From an uncultured bacterium (GTDB lineage Bacteria > Patescibacteriota > Saccharimonadia > Saccharimonadales > Saccharimonadaceae): 64,000 nt of DNA. Location of the stretch: NCBI GenBank assembly GCA_902761145.1, contig CACWJA010000002.1, forward strand, positions 62,001 through 126,000, written 5' to 3'. Position 1 is the first letter of the stretch, and each line of letters opens with the position of its first letter. The notes under the pieces are model-generated. The model did not search any database. It worked only from the letters and a program-made list of their open reading frames with translations, and had not been told where the DNA came from. The position numbers and the translations under genes are program-made. Shown here in pieces: positions 53,024-61,649 of the stretch.

Positions 53024-54811
53024 ATGTCGGAAGTCAAGCGAGGAAATTCTGACGAGACCGTTGAACATCCAGTTCGTAAAATACGAACCAAGGCTATAGG
53101 TGGTAGGGCAAAAATAATTAAAGTTAGATACCTAGTGGCGCTGCTAGCACTTCTTGCTGGTGGTATAGCCCCACAAAAGATCGTGCAAGCGGGAGGCTGC
53201 CCTGATGTACGAGTAGTATTTGCACGAGGATCGGGTGGGGAACGATGGAACGACCAAAATTATCTGGCCTTTAAAACTGCAGTTGAAAGCAAACTTTCCA
53301 CCACATCGCTGAGTTATGATTTTGTGGATCTTGATTACCCAGCAGTAGGCGTGGGTCTAGACAATATAGGTACTACAGTAGGGGCATATATTGGATCTGG
53401 CGATGCATATGAGTTTGGTGCTAGTGTTAATACTGGAGTAGAGAATCTGATAAAGACCGTAAATAATGACAGTTGTTCGCATACCAGATATGTACTAGGC
53501 GGATACTCGCAGGGCGCAATGGTAATATCTAAATCCCTGGGGAGTCTAAATTCTAATAAATTGATATATGCAGCTACCTTTGGCGATCCAAAGATTTATT
53601 TGCCAGAAGGTGCTGGAATTATGCCAGCCGCATGCAGCGGCAGCAATCTGTCTGACTATCGTATGTATGTGCCAGATTGTCAGGCATATAAGGGGTTACT
53701 TGGTGCTTATATACCATACGAGCCAGCAGCGCTAGTGGGTAAAGTAGGCACTTGGTGCAATAAACGTGATGTTTTCTGTAGCTCACATTTAAGTATCGGT
53801 GATCATGTTGCCTACGTGGCTGACCAGCTATACGAAGATGCTTCGAAGGTAATCTTTTATAAGATTACCGAGGCATTTGGCCTAGAGAACCACATCTCGT
53901 CCTTACATGATACGGCGATATTGATAGATTCTACTGGCTCAATGTCTGATATGATAGAAAAATACAAAGATGAGGCCTTGAGGCTAGCCAAAGAGACATT
54001 GGATTCTGGTGGGCGCGTGGCTCTATATGACTATCGCGATTTGGGCGACCCTTATACGCCAGTGAAGCATTGCGATTTTGATACTTGCACACTAGAGATA
54101 TTTCAGGCTGGGCTAAATAATATACATGCTGCCAATGGCGGCGATACACCAGAATCACTACTATCTGGCTCGCTGCACGTGATGAAAGACCTAAAATGGA
54201 AGTACGGGTCCACTAAGTCGCTGGTGGTACTCACGGACGCAGATTTCTTGGCGCCAGACCGTGACGGGGTGACGTTTGACGAGGTAGTAGCCGTCAGCAA
54301 GAAGATCGACCCAGTGAACTTCTACATCATTACGAATAACGATTATGCTGATAGTTACATAGGGCTAGCTACCGCCACAGATGGTAAAGTGGTGACAAAT
54401 CTGGACGAGCTAAACTTACTCACCGACTACATCATGGAGCGCTACGATAGCTTGCCACGAGTAGAGGAAGGCGCGCCGATAGACAAGCCTACACTAGAGA
54501 TTATCTCGACGGAATACCCTAGCGATACCGAAGCCGCCATTACCTTCACCACTACTGGCACACGCACTATGGTAGTGCTAAATGACACGATTCTGGGTGT
54601 TACCGAGGATACTTCTATTACTATTAGCAATCTAGATAGATCAGTAGAGAATACCATCTCATTGATACCGCTAGGTGATGATATACGGGGCGAGACTGCG
54701 ACAGTGAATATTCCCGTAAAAGTAAAAACTGTGGAATTTGGATATGGCGAGGCCAGTTCTGCAAATCACGCAATTGCTATGCCAAAAGCGCCAAACAGTG
54801 GCAAACAATAG
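53024..54811 (+). CDS. Secreted cutinase-like hydrolase fused to a von Willebrand A domain
   Basis: 595 residues from ATG 53024 (AGAGGAG upstream). A basic N-terminus and a hydrophobic signal helix (about 35-56) are followed by a cutinase domain: GGCPDVRVVFARGSGG (58-72), nucleophile S162 in GGYSQGAM, the Asp in CNKRDVFC (D249) and a His in GDHVAYV (H261), with Cys pairs as in actinobacterial cutinases. A VWA domain follows (AILIDSTGSMSDM, MIDAS residues D302, S304-306 region; LVVLTDADFL), then a beta-rich tail. Expected to cleave lipid or polyester esters outside the cell; the VWA part could bind a surface partner. The cutinase resembles those of mycolate-bearing actinobacteria, so transfer from or use against such a host is inferred. 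Confidence 0.85.
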   Translation: MSEVKRGNSDETVEHPVRKIRTKAIGGRAKIIKVRYLVALLALLAGGIAPQKIVQAGGCPDVRVVFARGSGGERWNDQNYLAFKTAVESKLSTTSLSYDFVDLDYPAVGVGLDNIGTTVGAYIGSGDAYEFGASVNTGVENLIKTVNNDSCSHTRYVLGGYSQGAMVISKSLGSLNSNKLIYAATFGDPKIYLPEGAGIMPAACSGSNLSDYRMYVPDCQAYKGLLGAYIPYEPAALVGKVGTWCNKRDVFCSSHLSIGDHVAYVADQLYEDASKVIFYKITEAFGLENHISSLHDTAILIDSTGSMSDMIEKYKDEALRLAKETLDSGGRVALYDYRDLGDPYTPVKHCDFDTCTLEIFQAGLNNIHAANGGDTPESLLSGSLHVMKDLKWKYGSTKSLVVLTDADFLAPDRDGVTFDEVVAVSKKIDPVNFYIITNNDYADSYIGLATATDGKVVTNLDELNLLTDYIMERYDSLPRVEEGAPIDKPTLEIISTEYPSDTEAAITFTTTGTRTMVVLNDTILGVTEDTSITISNLDRSVENTISLIPLGDDIRGETATVNIPVKVKTVEFGYGEASSANHAIAMPKAPNSGKQ

Positions 54812-54838
54812 CCGCAACATTGGTGGATTATATAGTGC

Positions 54839-55030
54839 TCATACGGATGTGAGATGATAGTGATCGCCGTAGTCGCATTTGTACACTCCTAGTGGGCCGG
54901 TGTGGTGGTCGTGCTCGGCTACGCGGGCAGCTGCCTCGGCTTCTTCGCGCGTAGCGTAAATAATCTTTTGTGTATCCCCCACCCAGCAGCGGGGAGGATC
55001 GTAAGTTTCTGGTCGAAAAGATTTGGACAT
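54839..55030 (-). CDS. Small His/Cys-rich protein, 63 aa
   Basis: ATG 55030 lies 7 nt after TGCTATAAT (minus strand), so I reject the longer frame from 55066. The protein contains CWVGDTQKIIYATREEAEAA, then EHDHHTGPLGVYKCDYGDHYHLTSV. The YKCDYGDHYHLT end resembles the Y-C--C--WHLT tail of small zinc-finger-like proteins, although only one Cys is kept there. A role is not known. It is convergent with the cutinase gene. Confidence 0.65.
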   Translation of the reverse strand: MSKSFRPETYDPPRCWVGDTQKIIYATREEAEAAARVAEHDHHTGPLGVYKCDYGDHYHLTSV

Positions 55031-55151
55031 AATGTATATTATAGCATTTTTGCTATTTACTCGCATTTTAATTCATATTGCGCACTGAGCATTGCGGGTC
55101 CTGGCGGCACGTGTTTTTCTGACAGTGAGAGAAAGTCGTATTGTTGTTGCA

Positions 55152-55172
55152 TAGTTCACTGTATTTCGGAAG
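55152..55172 (+). repeat. Structured repeat R5 (core fragment)
   Basis: AGTTCACTGTATTTCGGAAGC matches the left end of R3 (TTCACCGTATTTCGGAAGC). The rest of the R element is missing and a different large palindrome follows. Confidence 0.6.
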
Positions 55173-55199
55173 CTGAGTAATGGGAGATTGTCGAGTATG

Positions 55200-55431
55200 G
55201 GCAATCAAAATAACCCCTTCCGTCGCTCGGACTTGTTTGGCTTATAATTTTCACAACGTAGGGCAAGAAAAAATGTCTTTAGTCGCTAACGCTAGGGACA
55301 TGTAGGGCAAGAAAAAATGTCTTTAGTCGCTAACGCTAGGGACATTTTTCCATTGCTAAGTTGATGAAAATTATGCCAAACAAATCTGGTCTAAATCTCA
55401 TTATGCTCCGAAAGGGGTTATTTTGATTGCC
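55200..55431 (+). repeat. 232-bp palindromic element with internal 44-bp tandem repeat
   Basis: Perfect 20-bp arms GGCAATCAAAATAACCCCTT (55200-55219) and its complement (55412-55431). A second nested pair is TTGTTTGGC-TATAATTTTC (55233-55252) with GAAAATTAT-GCCAAACAA (55365-55383). At the centre are two exact 44-bp tandem units (55258-55301 and 55302-55345), each with an ATGTC/GACAT stem. No coding frame. With R5 it fills the 55067-55534 gap. Confidence 0.9.
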
Positions 55432-55534
55432 TGAGGCTCTGGCAGAAGACGAATACATATTAGAGGGGGTCGGGGGCGGGGCGGCTATTTTACGAGACAA
55501 AGGCTGACAAGGCTGGAAGCAGAAACCGCCAAAC

Positions 55535-57061
55535 CTACCTAGCTATACAACGTAATGAGGAGCCAACGATCCTATCCTTTCCGAGCTGAGGGTTCAGATA
55601 GCCGTATATATTGAAGTGCAAGAAGTACGAGTCGTCGCTACTACTGACCGCTACATTAGACCAGTAGCGGCCATCGCCCCCAACGCTGTAGGAGCGACCG
55701 CTCCAGTATCCACCATACACAAAATAGACGGGGCTGTTCTGAATATTACCACTAGTACCAGCAGTCAAACCTTGTGCATTTATTGGGTTCTGGTAAGATT
55801 TGTCTTCACTTAGGTTAGGTAGCCTCCAGCCAGCTGGGCAGATGGATTGGTTTACATCTGCGTATTGTGAAGTATAAGAGCTAGAATCGTTCATTGCTAC
55901 AGCAGCAATCCAGTTGTAATAGTTGCCGATGTGGTAGTGAGTACCACCAGATGTTTGAGATGGGTCTGTCACAGTTTCGTTATTTAGGTTGCCATCATAG
56001 TTTGTATACAATGTGCCATCCCAGTAGAGGTCACCTGGGTCGTAGGATTCTGGAGTGGTAGTTGAACCATTCCAAGTAGTGGTGCCAGTAGGATATGTGG
56101 CCTCACTAGAAGTAGGAGTCCAGGTAGTACCTATGCTAGAGTTAGCTAGGTCTGTATCTGCACTGGTGTAGGTCCTGCCGGCTTCTATGTCTAGGTCTAG
56201 GTTTTGAGTCATCCAGATGTTGCCATCTTTGAGTTTTGAAATATAGTAATCTTTCTGATCACGGCTATCTTTTAGCCGATATTGTTGCTCTTCTGTCATG
56301 GAGTTCAGTACACTTGTTTTATCCTCTACAGATAATGTAGCGAGATCTTGCATATAGGTAAGGTCATTTATGGTTTTTGGTTTTTCTGGTGTGGGAGCAG
56401 TGGAAGGATGGACAAGAGCATACTTGACCTTGCCGCTGTATGTACCGGCTGGTTGGGCAGGGGAGACGTAGGCTTGGTAGGTGGTGGAGATGGATGAGCC
56501 GGTAGTAGAGGTGCCCGGGTTGGTAATAGTGTTTAATGTAGCTACTTTTGTATAGTCGTCTGGGACTATGTGGTAATTGTTGTAACCATTTTCTATGGTG
56601 GCTGTAGTAGTGCCTGGTACCGTGGATAGTTTCATAGACCAATTACTAGTATTGCCAGAAGTAGACGTACCTGTAGATATATTATAATCGTCTGAGATAC
56701 TGGACTTTAGTGAGGTATTACCATATTCATCATTAGTGTAGCCTATAGCATAGACTGCGTAGCCTCCTTGATCATTACAAGTGACATTTAGAGTGGTCTT
56801 ACCTATATCGGTGCTATTGACGCCATTTGTGATGGTGGCATTATGTTGGTTATCTACATTACTAGAAAAGTTGCAGGCGGTACCTACTGTGACTGATGCA
56901 TCTAGGCTACTACTAGCAGAGCCGAGGTCTTCGTCATCTGCATGGGCGTAATTTAGTTCGGTAGTATATACCATAAAACACACCGCGCTGAGAGCAAAAA
57001 GCCCCGCAGTGGTGCGATGTAGTAATTTTTCTAGCTTTGATGTCTGGTAGCTAGGTTTCAT
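55535..57061 (-). CDS. FISUMP-domain secreted/surface protein (intact)
   Basis: 508 residues. Signal peptide (about 1-41: basic start, FALSAVCFMVYTTE core, AHA cleavage-like end), an N-terminal beta-rich domain (about 60-235) shared with the broken paralogue at 28 kb, then a Fibrobacter succinogenes major paralogous (FISUMP) domain: KDYYISKLKDGNIWMTQNLD, SICPAGWRLPNLSED, GRYWSNVAVSSSDDS. The family is found on surfaces of many bacteria; its function is not known. Start ATG 57061 follows ATAGGAG. Confidence 0.88.
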   Translation of the reverse strand: MKPSYQTSKLEKLLHRTTAGLFALSAVCFMVYTTELNYAHADDEDLGSASSSLDASVTVGTACNFSSNVDNQHNATITNGVNSTDIGKTTLNVTCNDQGGYAVYAIGYTNDEYGNTSLKSSISDDYNISTGTSTSGNTSNWSMKLSTVPGTTTATIENGYNNYHIVPDDYTKVATLNTITNPGTSTTGSSISTTYQAYVSPAQPAGTYSGKVKYALVHPSTAPTPEKPKTINDLTYMQDLATLSVEDKTSVLNSMTEEQQYRLKDSRDQKDYYISKLKDGNIWMTQNLDLDIEAGRTYTSADTDLANSSIGTTWTPTSSEATYPTGTTTWNGSTTTPESYDPGDLYWDGTLYTNYDGNLNNETVTDPSQTSGGTHYHIGNYYNWIAAVAMNDSSSYTSQYADVNQSICPAGWRLPNLSEDKSYQNPINAQGLTAGTSGNIQNSPVYFVYGGYWSGRSYSVGGDGRYWSNVAVSSSDDSYFLHFNIYGYLNPQLGKDRIVGSSLRCIAR

Positions 57062-57162
57062 TAAATAACTCCTATAATTTTATCCACAAGTACATTGTAA
57101 CATTACTATTGTGCTAATGCTAGTCTTGATTTTTGACGTAATATGTGGTATAATGTAAGGAT

Positions 57163-58980
57163 ATGACTATTTCTAAAGACAAGATACGGAACGTGGCTAT
57201 CATAGCGCACGTAGACCACGGTAAGACCACCTTAGTAGATGGCCTGCTCAAGCAGTCACGAACATTCCGTGATAACCAGGCCGAGATGGAGCAGACCCTG
57301 ATAATGGACAGTATGGACCAAGAGCACGAACGGGGGATCACCATCACTGCCAAGCAGACCTGCGTGTACTATGATGGATATAAAATAAACATTATCGACA
57401 CTCCCGGGCACGCGGACTTTTCTGGCGAAGTAGAGCGCACACTAAATATGGCGGACGGAGTGCTACTGATAGTAGATGCCCAAGAAGGCCCGATGCCACA
57501 GACAAAATTCGTATTGCAAAAAGCCCTAGCGCTGAAGCTCCGCCCGGTGGTAGTGATCAATAAAATAGACAAGCCTGCTGCCAGGATAGACGAGGTAAAG
57601 GACGAGATAGAGAGCTTATTTCTAGAGCTAGCTACCGACGAAGCGCAGCTCAACTATCCGATATACTACGCCGTAGCGCGCGAAGGCCGAGCTGGCCGTA
57701 CCACCACACTAGACGACGACATGCATGTGATATTTGAAGCCATCATCAATGATATACCAGCACCTAGCGTAGATACTGACTCTACCTCGGCACAGCTGCT
57801 AGTGGCGGCACTCGCGGCGGATAATTACCTAGGTAAATACTGTATAGGCAAGATATTCCGCGGGAAGCTGAAAAAAGGCGAAAGTGTAAAAATATTACAA
57901 AACGATACTACAAAAACTGGCAAAATAGAAAAAATATTCGTATACCGCGGTCTCGGCAAGGAAGAAGTGCCAGAGGCGATAGCAGGTGATATAGTAGCTA
58001 TTACTGGTGTGGCAGAGGCCAATATAGGCGATACCATAGCTACTGGAGACGATCCAGAGGCTCTACCTACTATAGAGCTAGAGGCGCCAACACTATCTAT
58101 ATACATCGGCCCGAACACTTCACCACTCAAAGGGCGCGAAGGTGAATTTACTACCTCACGACAAATAGCCGAGCGGCTAGAACGTGAGCTAGAGACCAAT
58201 ATCGCCCTCAAGATCCAGCCAGATGGCCTAGGATATAAGGTATCTGGGCGCGGTGAGCTGCACTTGTCCGTACTAATAGAAACCATGCGCCGCGAAGGCT
58301 ACGAGCTAGAAGTAGGTCGACCAGAGGTGGTATACAAGACTATCGACGGAGTAAAATGCGAGCCGGTAGAGGACCTCACTATAGAGGTAGCGCCAGAGTA
58401 CGTAGGTGCAGTTAGCCAAGAGCTAGGTGTGCGACGTGCCGAGCTAGTATCGCAGGAGCTCACTACATCTGGCGCTACTAGGTTCGTCTATCATATCTCT
58501 ACCGCCGCACTTATTGGCCTACGCAATAGTCTACTCACCGCTACCAAAGGCACCGTGATAATGTCTAGTATTCCAGCGGGCTACCAGCCAGCTGATGCTA
58601 AGTACAAGCCAGAGCGAAATGGCGCATTGATATCATTTGAAACTGGCACATCTACTGCCTATGCGCTAGATGCAGCCCAAGCGCGTGGTACACTATATAT
58701 CCCGCCACAAGTACCTGTATACCAGGGCATGATAGTGGGGCTATCCAACAAAAAAGACGATCTAGACATAAATATCTGCCGTGAGAAGCAGCTTACTAAT
58801 ATGCGGACGCACGCCAGCGATGGCGCTATACAGCTCACGCCATATACACAGCTGTCCCTAGAGCAGTGCCTAGATTTCTTGCTAGATGACGAGTTACTAG
58901 AAGTCACGCCACAGTCGCTACGTCTACGCAAGCGTCAGCTAGACCCAGTCAAACGAAAGCGTGAAAACCGTGTTAATTGA
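57163..58980 (+). CDS. typA: GTPase TypA/BipA
   Basis: 605 residues, normal length. G1 [10 protein letters not shown]2 region [12 protein letters not shown]3 [15 protein letters not shown]4 NKIDK, then the EF-G-like and C-terminal domains typical of BipA. A ribosome-associated GTPase for assembly and stress. ATG 57163 lies 8 nt after TGGTATAAT. The tatD start overlaps its end by 20 nt. Confidence 0.97.
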   Translation: MTISKDKIRNVAIIAHVDHGKTTLVDGLLKQSRTFRDNQAEMEQTLIMDSMDQEHERGITITAKQTCVYYDGYKINIIDTPGHADFSGEVERTLNMADGVLLIVDAQEGPMPQTKFVLQKALALKLRPVVVINKIDKPAARIDEVKDEIESLFLELATDEAQLNYPIYYAVAREGRAGRTTTLDDDMHVIFEAIINDIPAPSVDTDSTSAQLLVAALAADNYLGKYCIGKIFRGKLKKGESVKILQNDTTKTGKIEKIFVYRGLGKEEVPEAIAGDIVAITGVAEANIGDTIATGDDPEALPTIELEAPTLSIYIGPNTSPLKGREGEFTTSRQIAERLERELETNIALKIQPDGLGYKVSGRGELHLSVLIETMRREGYELEVGRPEVVYKTIDGVKCEPVEDLTIEVAPEYVGAVSQELGVRRAELVSQELTTSGATRFVYHISTAALIGLRNSLLTATKGTVIMSSIPAGYQPADAKYKPERNGALISFETGTSTAYALDAAQARGTLYIPPQVPVYQGMIVGLSNKKDDLDINICREKQLTNMRTHASDGAIQLTPYTQLSLEQCLDFLLDDELLEVTPQSLRLRKRQLDPVKRKRENRVN

Positions 58981-59845
58981 TACTCATTGTCATCTGCATG
59001 ATCGGGAGTTTTTTACCGAAGATCAAGCAGAGAAAATGCTAGAGAATGCACGTAAGAACAATGTGCAGCAGATGATATGCATAGGCACTAATCACGACGA
59101 TTCGCTAGCGGCGGCAGAATTTGCAGCTAAGCATGATAATGTGTACTGGACTTATGGTATACATCCGGAATATGCGGCCAGCAACAATGCGGGGGTCCTG
59201 TCACTAGTATCCCGCTCGGGGGCGCGTCGCTCGCTCCCATCGCCATGGGGCTCGCGCGCTACACCTCGGTTTGCCAACCTCCGGACCCCCCTTCGCCAGG
59301 ATACTAGTGCCACCCCCGCTCAAGACCAAAAGAATGCACCTGTAGCTATCGGCGAGGTAGGGCTAGATTATCACTATACTGGCTATGATCGTGCTGCACA
59401 AATACGGCTATTTGAACAGATGCTGCAGCTAGCAGCAGACAATAATCTACCAGTGAGTTTTCACGTGCGTGAGGCTTTTGATGACTTCTTCCCAGTGGTG
59501 GGGAATTTCCCCAATATCCGTGGCGTAGTGCATAGTTTTACGGATAGCAAAAAAATACTAAAACGTATACTTACAGAGACTGATTTTTATGTGGGGGTCA
59601 ATGGTCTTGCCACATATTCCACCCTTCCTACACCGCCTCTGGAGCGAATTTTACTAGAAACTGACGCGCCGTTCTTGACTCCTGTGCCATTTCGTGGTAT
59701 AATTAATGAACCGGCCTATGTAAGTGCCGTAGCTAGGTGGCTAGGCACACGTCTAGGCCTAGAGTACACACTAATAGAGGAGGAGACTACTAAAAATGCA
59801 AGACAATTATTTAGCCTACAAAATACCATCCTTCGCAAAACGTGA
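58961..59845 (+). CDS. tatD: TatD-family metal-dependent hydrolase with in-frame palindromic insertion
   Basis: 294 residues versus about 260 usual. IDTHCHLHD (metal HxH), AIGEVGLDYHY (Glu), VSFHVREAFDDF (His), GVVHSFTDS (His) and LLETDAPFLTP (Asp) are all kept. Between YGIHPEYAAS and APVAIGEVGLD lies a GC-rich, Arg/Ser/Pro-rich insert of about 42 residues encoded by a palindrome (59191-59317). The stretch after NGLATYS is shorter than usual, so a small deletion may exist there. Expected to be a 3'-exonuclease/DNase. GTG 58961 lies inside typA, so it is coupled. Confidence 0.88.
   Translation: MKTVLIDTHCHLHDREFFTEDQAEKMLENARKNNVQQMICIGTNHDDSLAAAEFAAKHDNVYWTYGIHPEYAASNNAGVLSLVSRSGARRSLPSPWGSRATPRFANLRTPLRQDTSATPAQDQKNAPVAIGEVGLDYHYTGYDRAAQIRLFEQMLQLAADNNLPVSFHVREAFDDFFPVVGNFPNIRGVVHSFTDSKKILKRILTETDFYVGVNGLATYSTLPTPPLERILLETDAPFLTPVPFRGIINEPAYVSAVARWLGTRLGLEYTLIEEETTKNARQLFSLQNTILRKT
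59191..59317. repeat. GC-rich palindromic insertion inside tatD
   Basis: The ends are inverted repeats: GGGGGTCCTGTCACTAGTATC at the left (59191-59211, written with TGTC variant) and GGATACTAGTGCCACCCCC at the right (59299-59317), sharing CACTAGTATCC and GGGGGT. The inside is much richer in G and C than the gene around it (CGCTCGGGGGCGCG). It keeps the reading frame open. Confidence 0.8.
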
Positions 59846-59945
59846 GGCTTATGATTTTGATGCTACCGAGGATTCTCTTGCGATATATAAGGAGCTAACC
59901 GCTATAGGAGAGGAGATAGAAAAATGTCGCATAAGAAACATTTAA
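59796..59945 (+). CDS. Possible small protein, 49 aa
   Basis: ATG 59796 lies within the end of tatD in another frame, about 20 nt after AGAGGAGGAG. The peptide begins MQDNYLAYKIPSFAKREAYD and is acidic at the end; its stop TAA 59943-59945 overlaps the next start (59924). Position and coupling make it plausible, and without it the gap between tatD and the next gene would be 78 nt. No family recognised. Confidence 0.45.
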   Translation: MQDNYLAYKIPSFAKREAYDFDATEDSLAIYKELTAIGEEIEKCRIRNI

Positions 59946-60280
59946 AAAAGAACTCTTTTCACTACAGTAATAAGCTAAGCATGGCAGACCTTATTAATGC
60001 AGAATCCGAACTCGGCAGAACTCTGTTTGGGCCAATACCCATGGGGCACCAGAGGGAATTTTTCGCATCAAAGAAAAATGTGTGGATATGGCATGAAAAT
60101 TGGGTAGATCAATTTGGCAAATTACAGGAAATGACTATCCGCTATGAGGTGCGCCCATCCGGGGTATACAAGAGACCAAACGGCGGGAATTATCAAAGGA
60201 TACAGGGAGAAGAGCTGACTAATTTTCGCAAGGCGGCAAGAATGTATCTAGATCTTGTCAAAACTCGACTTTATTGCTAA
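59924..60280 (+). CDS. Hypothetical protein, 118 aa
   Basis: ATG 59924 follows GGAGAGGAGATAG. A basic N-terminus (MSHKKHLKKN), a FFASKKNVWIWHENWVDQFGK centre (quoted FFASKKNVWIWHENWVD), then MTIRYEVRPSGVYKRPNGGN and a helical tail. The aromatic pattern suggests a small alpha/beta protein. Function not recognised. Probably the last gene of the typA-tatD unit. Confidence 0.65.
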   Translation: MSHKKHLKKNSFHYSNKLSMADLINAESELGRTLFGPIPMGHQREFFASKKNVWIWHENWVDQFGKLQEMTIRYEVRPSGVYKRPNGGNYQRIQGEELTNFRKAARMYLDLVKTRLYC

Positions 60281-60289
60281 AATGTGCTT

Positions 60290-60754
60290 ATGAATAAAAA
60301 GCGCATATCTATAATAACATTAGTGGTGGGATTAATCGCACTGGTAGCTGGTGCGGTATTTTTGATAATTAGGTTAAATGCTAAGCCCGGAGTGGCAGAC
60401 GGGGAATATCTAGTATCTGTAGGCGAATGGACGATCGAAGGCGATAACTGTTTACAGTCAAAATGCGGCGACAATGCAAAGTGCGTAGATGCTGATGGTA
60501 ATTCTACAGTGATATGCGAAGGTGGCAGTGTAATATGGGATTTTACAGATATAGGTAAGGGCACGCTTACTACAAATAACCACCTTAACGACTATGATTT
60601 TACCTGGGCGATAGACGATGATAAGCTTATTATTGAAACAGAATGGCTATATACTCTGGATGACACCTACGAATACAAATTAGACCAAAATGCGAATATT
60701 CTTACGCTTAGAGATGGCGACAAAGAAATAAAGTTTGTACCGGTAAGTAAATAA
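60290..60754 (+). CDS. Membrane-anchored extracytoplasmic protein, 154 aa
   Basis: ATG 60290 lies 6 nt after TGCTAAAAT (60275-60283), so I take it over the upstream GTG. Start MNKKRISIITL, one transmembrane helix (about 6-28), then a beta-rich outer domain with a likely disulfide pair or two (NCLQSKCGDNAKCVD, VICEGG). The C-terminal part alternates YTLDDTYEYKLDQNANILTL. No family recognised. Not a typical lipobox. Confidence 0.65.
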   Translation: MNKKRISIITLVVGLIALVAGAVFLIIRLNAKPGVADGEYLVSVGEWTIEGDNCLQSKCGDNAKCVDADGNSTVICEGGSVIWDFTDIGKGTLTTNNHLNDYDFTWAIDDDKLIIETEWLYTLDDTYEYKLDQNANILTLRDGDKEIKFVPVSK

Positions 60755-60861
60755 GAGCCGCTAATCCTGCCAACCATATATAGGAACTGCGGATAACAAT
60801 GTTATGCCCACATGGCTCCCGTACCCTGGGAGCGGAGCGTATTGTATGATGTGATGTGCAT

Positions 60862-61647
60862 CTATCTTGGAGGGTAAGAATAGTTGATATCTTGGAGGTC
60901 AACAACGTAATAGGTAAATAAATCTGGTGAGACACCGAGAGAAGATATGGCGTCTCTCGTCTGCTGGATATAAGAGTCTTTAGTGGCGACGTCTATATCG
61001 TAATTATGTGGGTATAGCTTGATTTCGCTATTGTTTCGCTCTGACGAATAGCTAGGGCTAAAGTTGTTAAAGTCAAAAAACTGGACTAAATCTGAGACTA
61101 GCTCATACTTGCCGTTAACCCCGAAATCGTCTTTGCAATCAAAGGTGGGGTATAAAATTTCTTGAGAATCGTCAAGACAAAAGAATCTATAAGACTTGGA
61201 ATAGTCTATGTATTTATTGTTTTTACTGCTTGAGTATTCACTGTAGAGCCAATAAGATTGCTCCAACTCGGGTATATCTATAATAGCACTATAATAATCA
61301 ATGTTTTGCTCTTCGAAATATACAGTCTTTGCACTATTTTCGCGGACAGTAGCTTTAACTGATTTTGAAATATCTTTGTCTGGAGAATTTCTGAGAATTA
61401 GCTGGAATAAAGTTTTTTCTATGAGCTCTTCATTTCCAGAATAGTTTTCTGGTATGGCGGAATTATAGTTATCGATAGTCGCCATCGGGATACGACTAGG
61501 ATCTTCGTCAGTGATTTCGTCTGATTGGAATAACTTTGGAAGTGAGATTGCAAGAAAAATAAAAAGAATTATTTGAGCTATCACAAATACCACGACCGGT
61601 ATACTGACGTGCATTTTGTATTCTGTTGAATTCTGATCTTGCGCCAT
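60862..61647 (-). CDS. Single-pass membrane protein, 261 aa
   Basis: ATG 61647 follows GGAGCT and begins 2 nt after the stop of the upstream wall-hydrolase gene, so the two are one operon. N-terminal helix (about 13-36), then an acidic outer domain of about 220 residues rich in Tyr, Ser and Asp with one Cys pair (FFCLDD, FDCKDD). Function unknown; the operon suggests a partner of the wall hydrolase, for example in a secretion or attachment machine. Confidence 0.65.
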   Translation of the reverse strand: MAQDQNSTEYKMHVSIPVVVFVIAQIILFIFLAISLPKLFQSDEITDEDPSRIPMATIDNYNSAIPENYSGNEELIEKTLFQLILRNSPDKDISKSVKATVRENSAKTVYFEEQNIDYYSAIIDIPELEQSYWLYSEYSSSKNNKYIDYSKSYRFFCLDDSQEILYPTFDCKDDFGVNGKYELVSDLVQFFDFNNFSPSYSSERNNSEIKLYPHNYDIDVATKDSYIQQTRDAISSLGVSPDLFTYYVVDLQDINYSYPPR

Positions 61648-61649
61648 AA

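Noticed and set aside
55258-55345. CRISPR array (two identical 44-bp units)
   Set aside because: The units are directly adjacent with no spacers, there are only two copies, and no cas genes are near.
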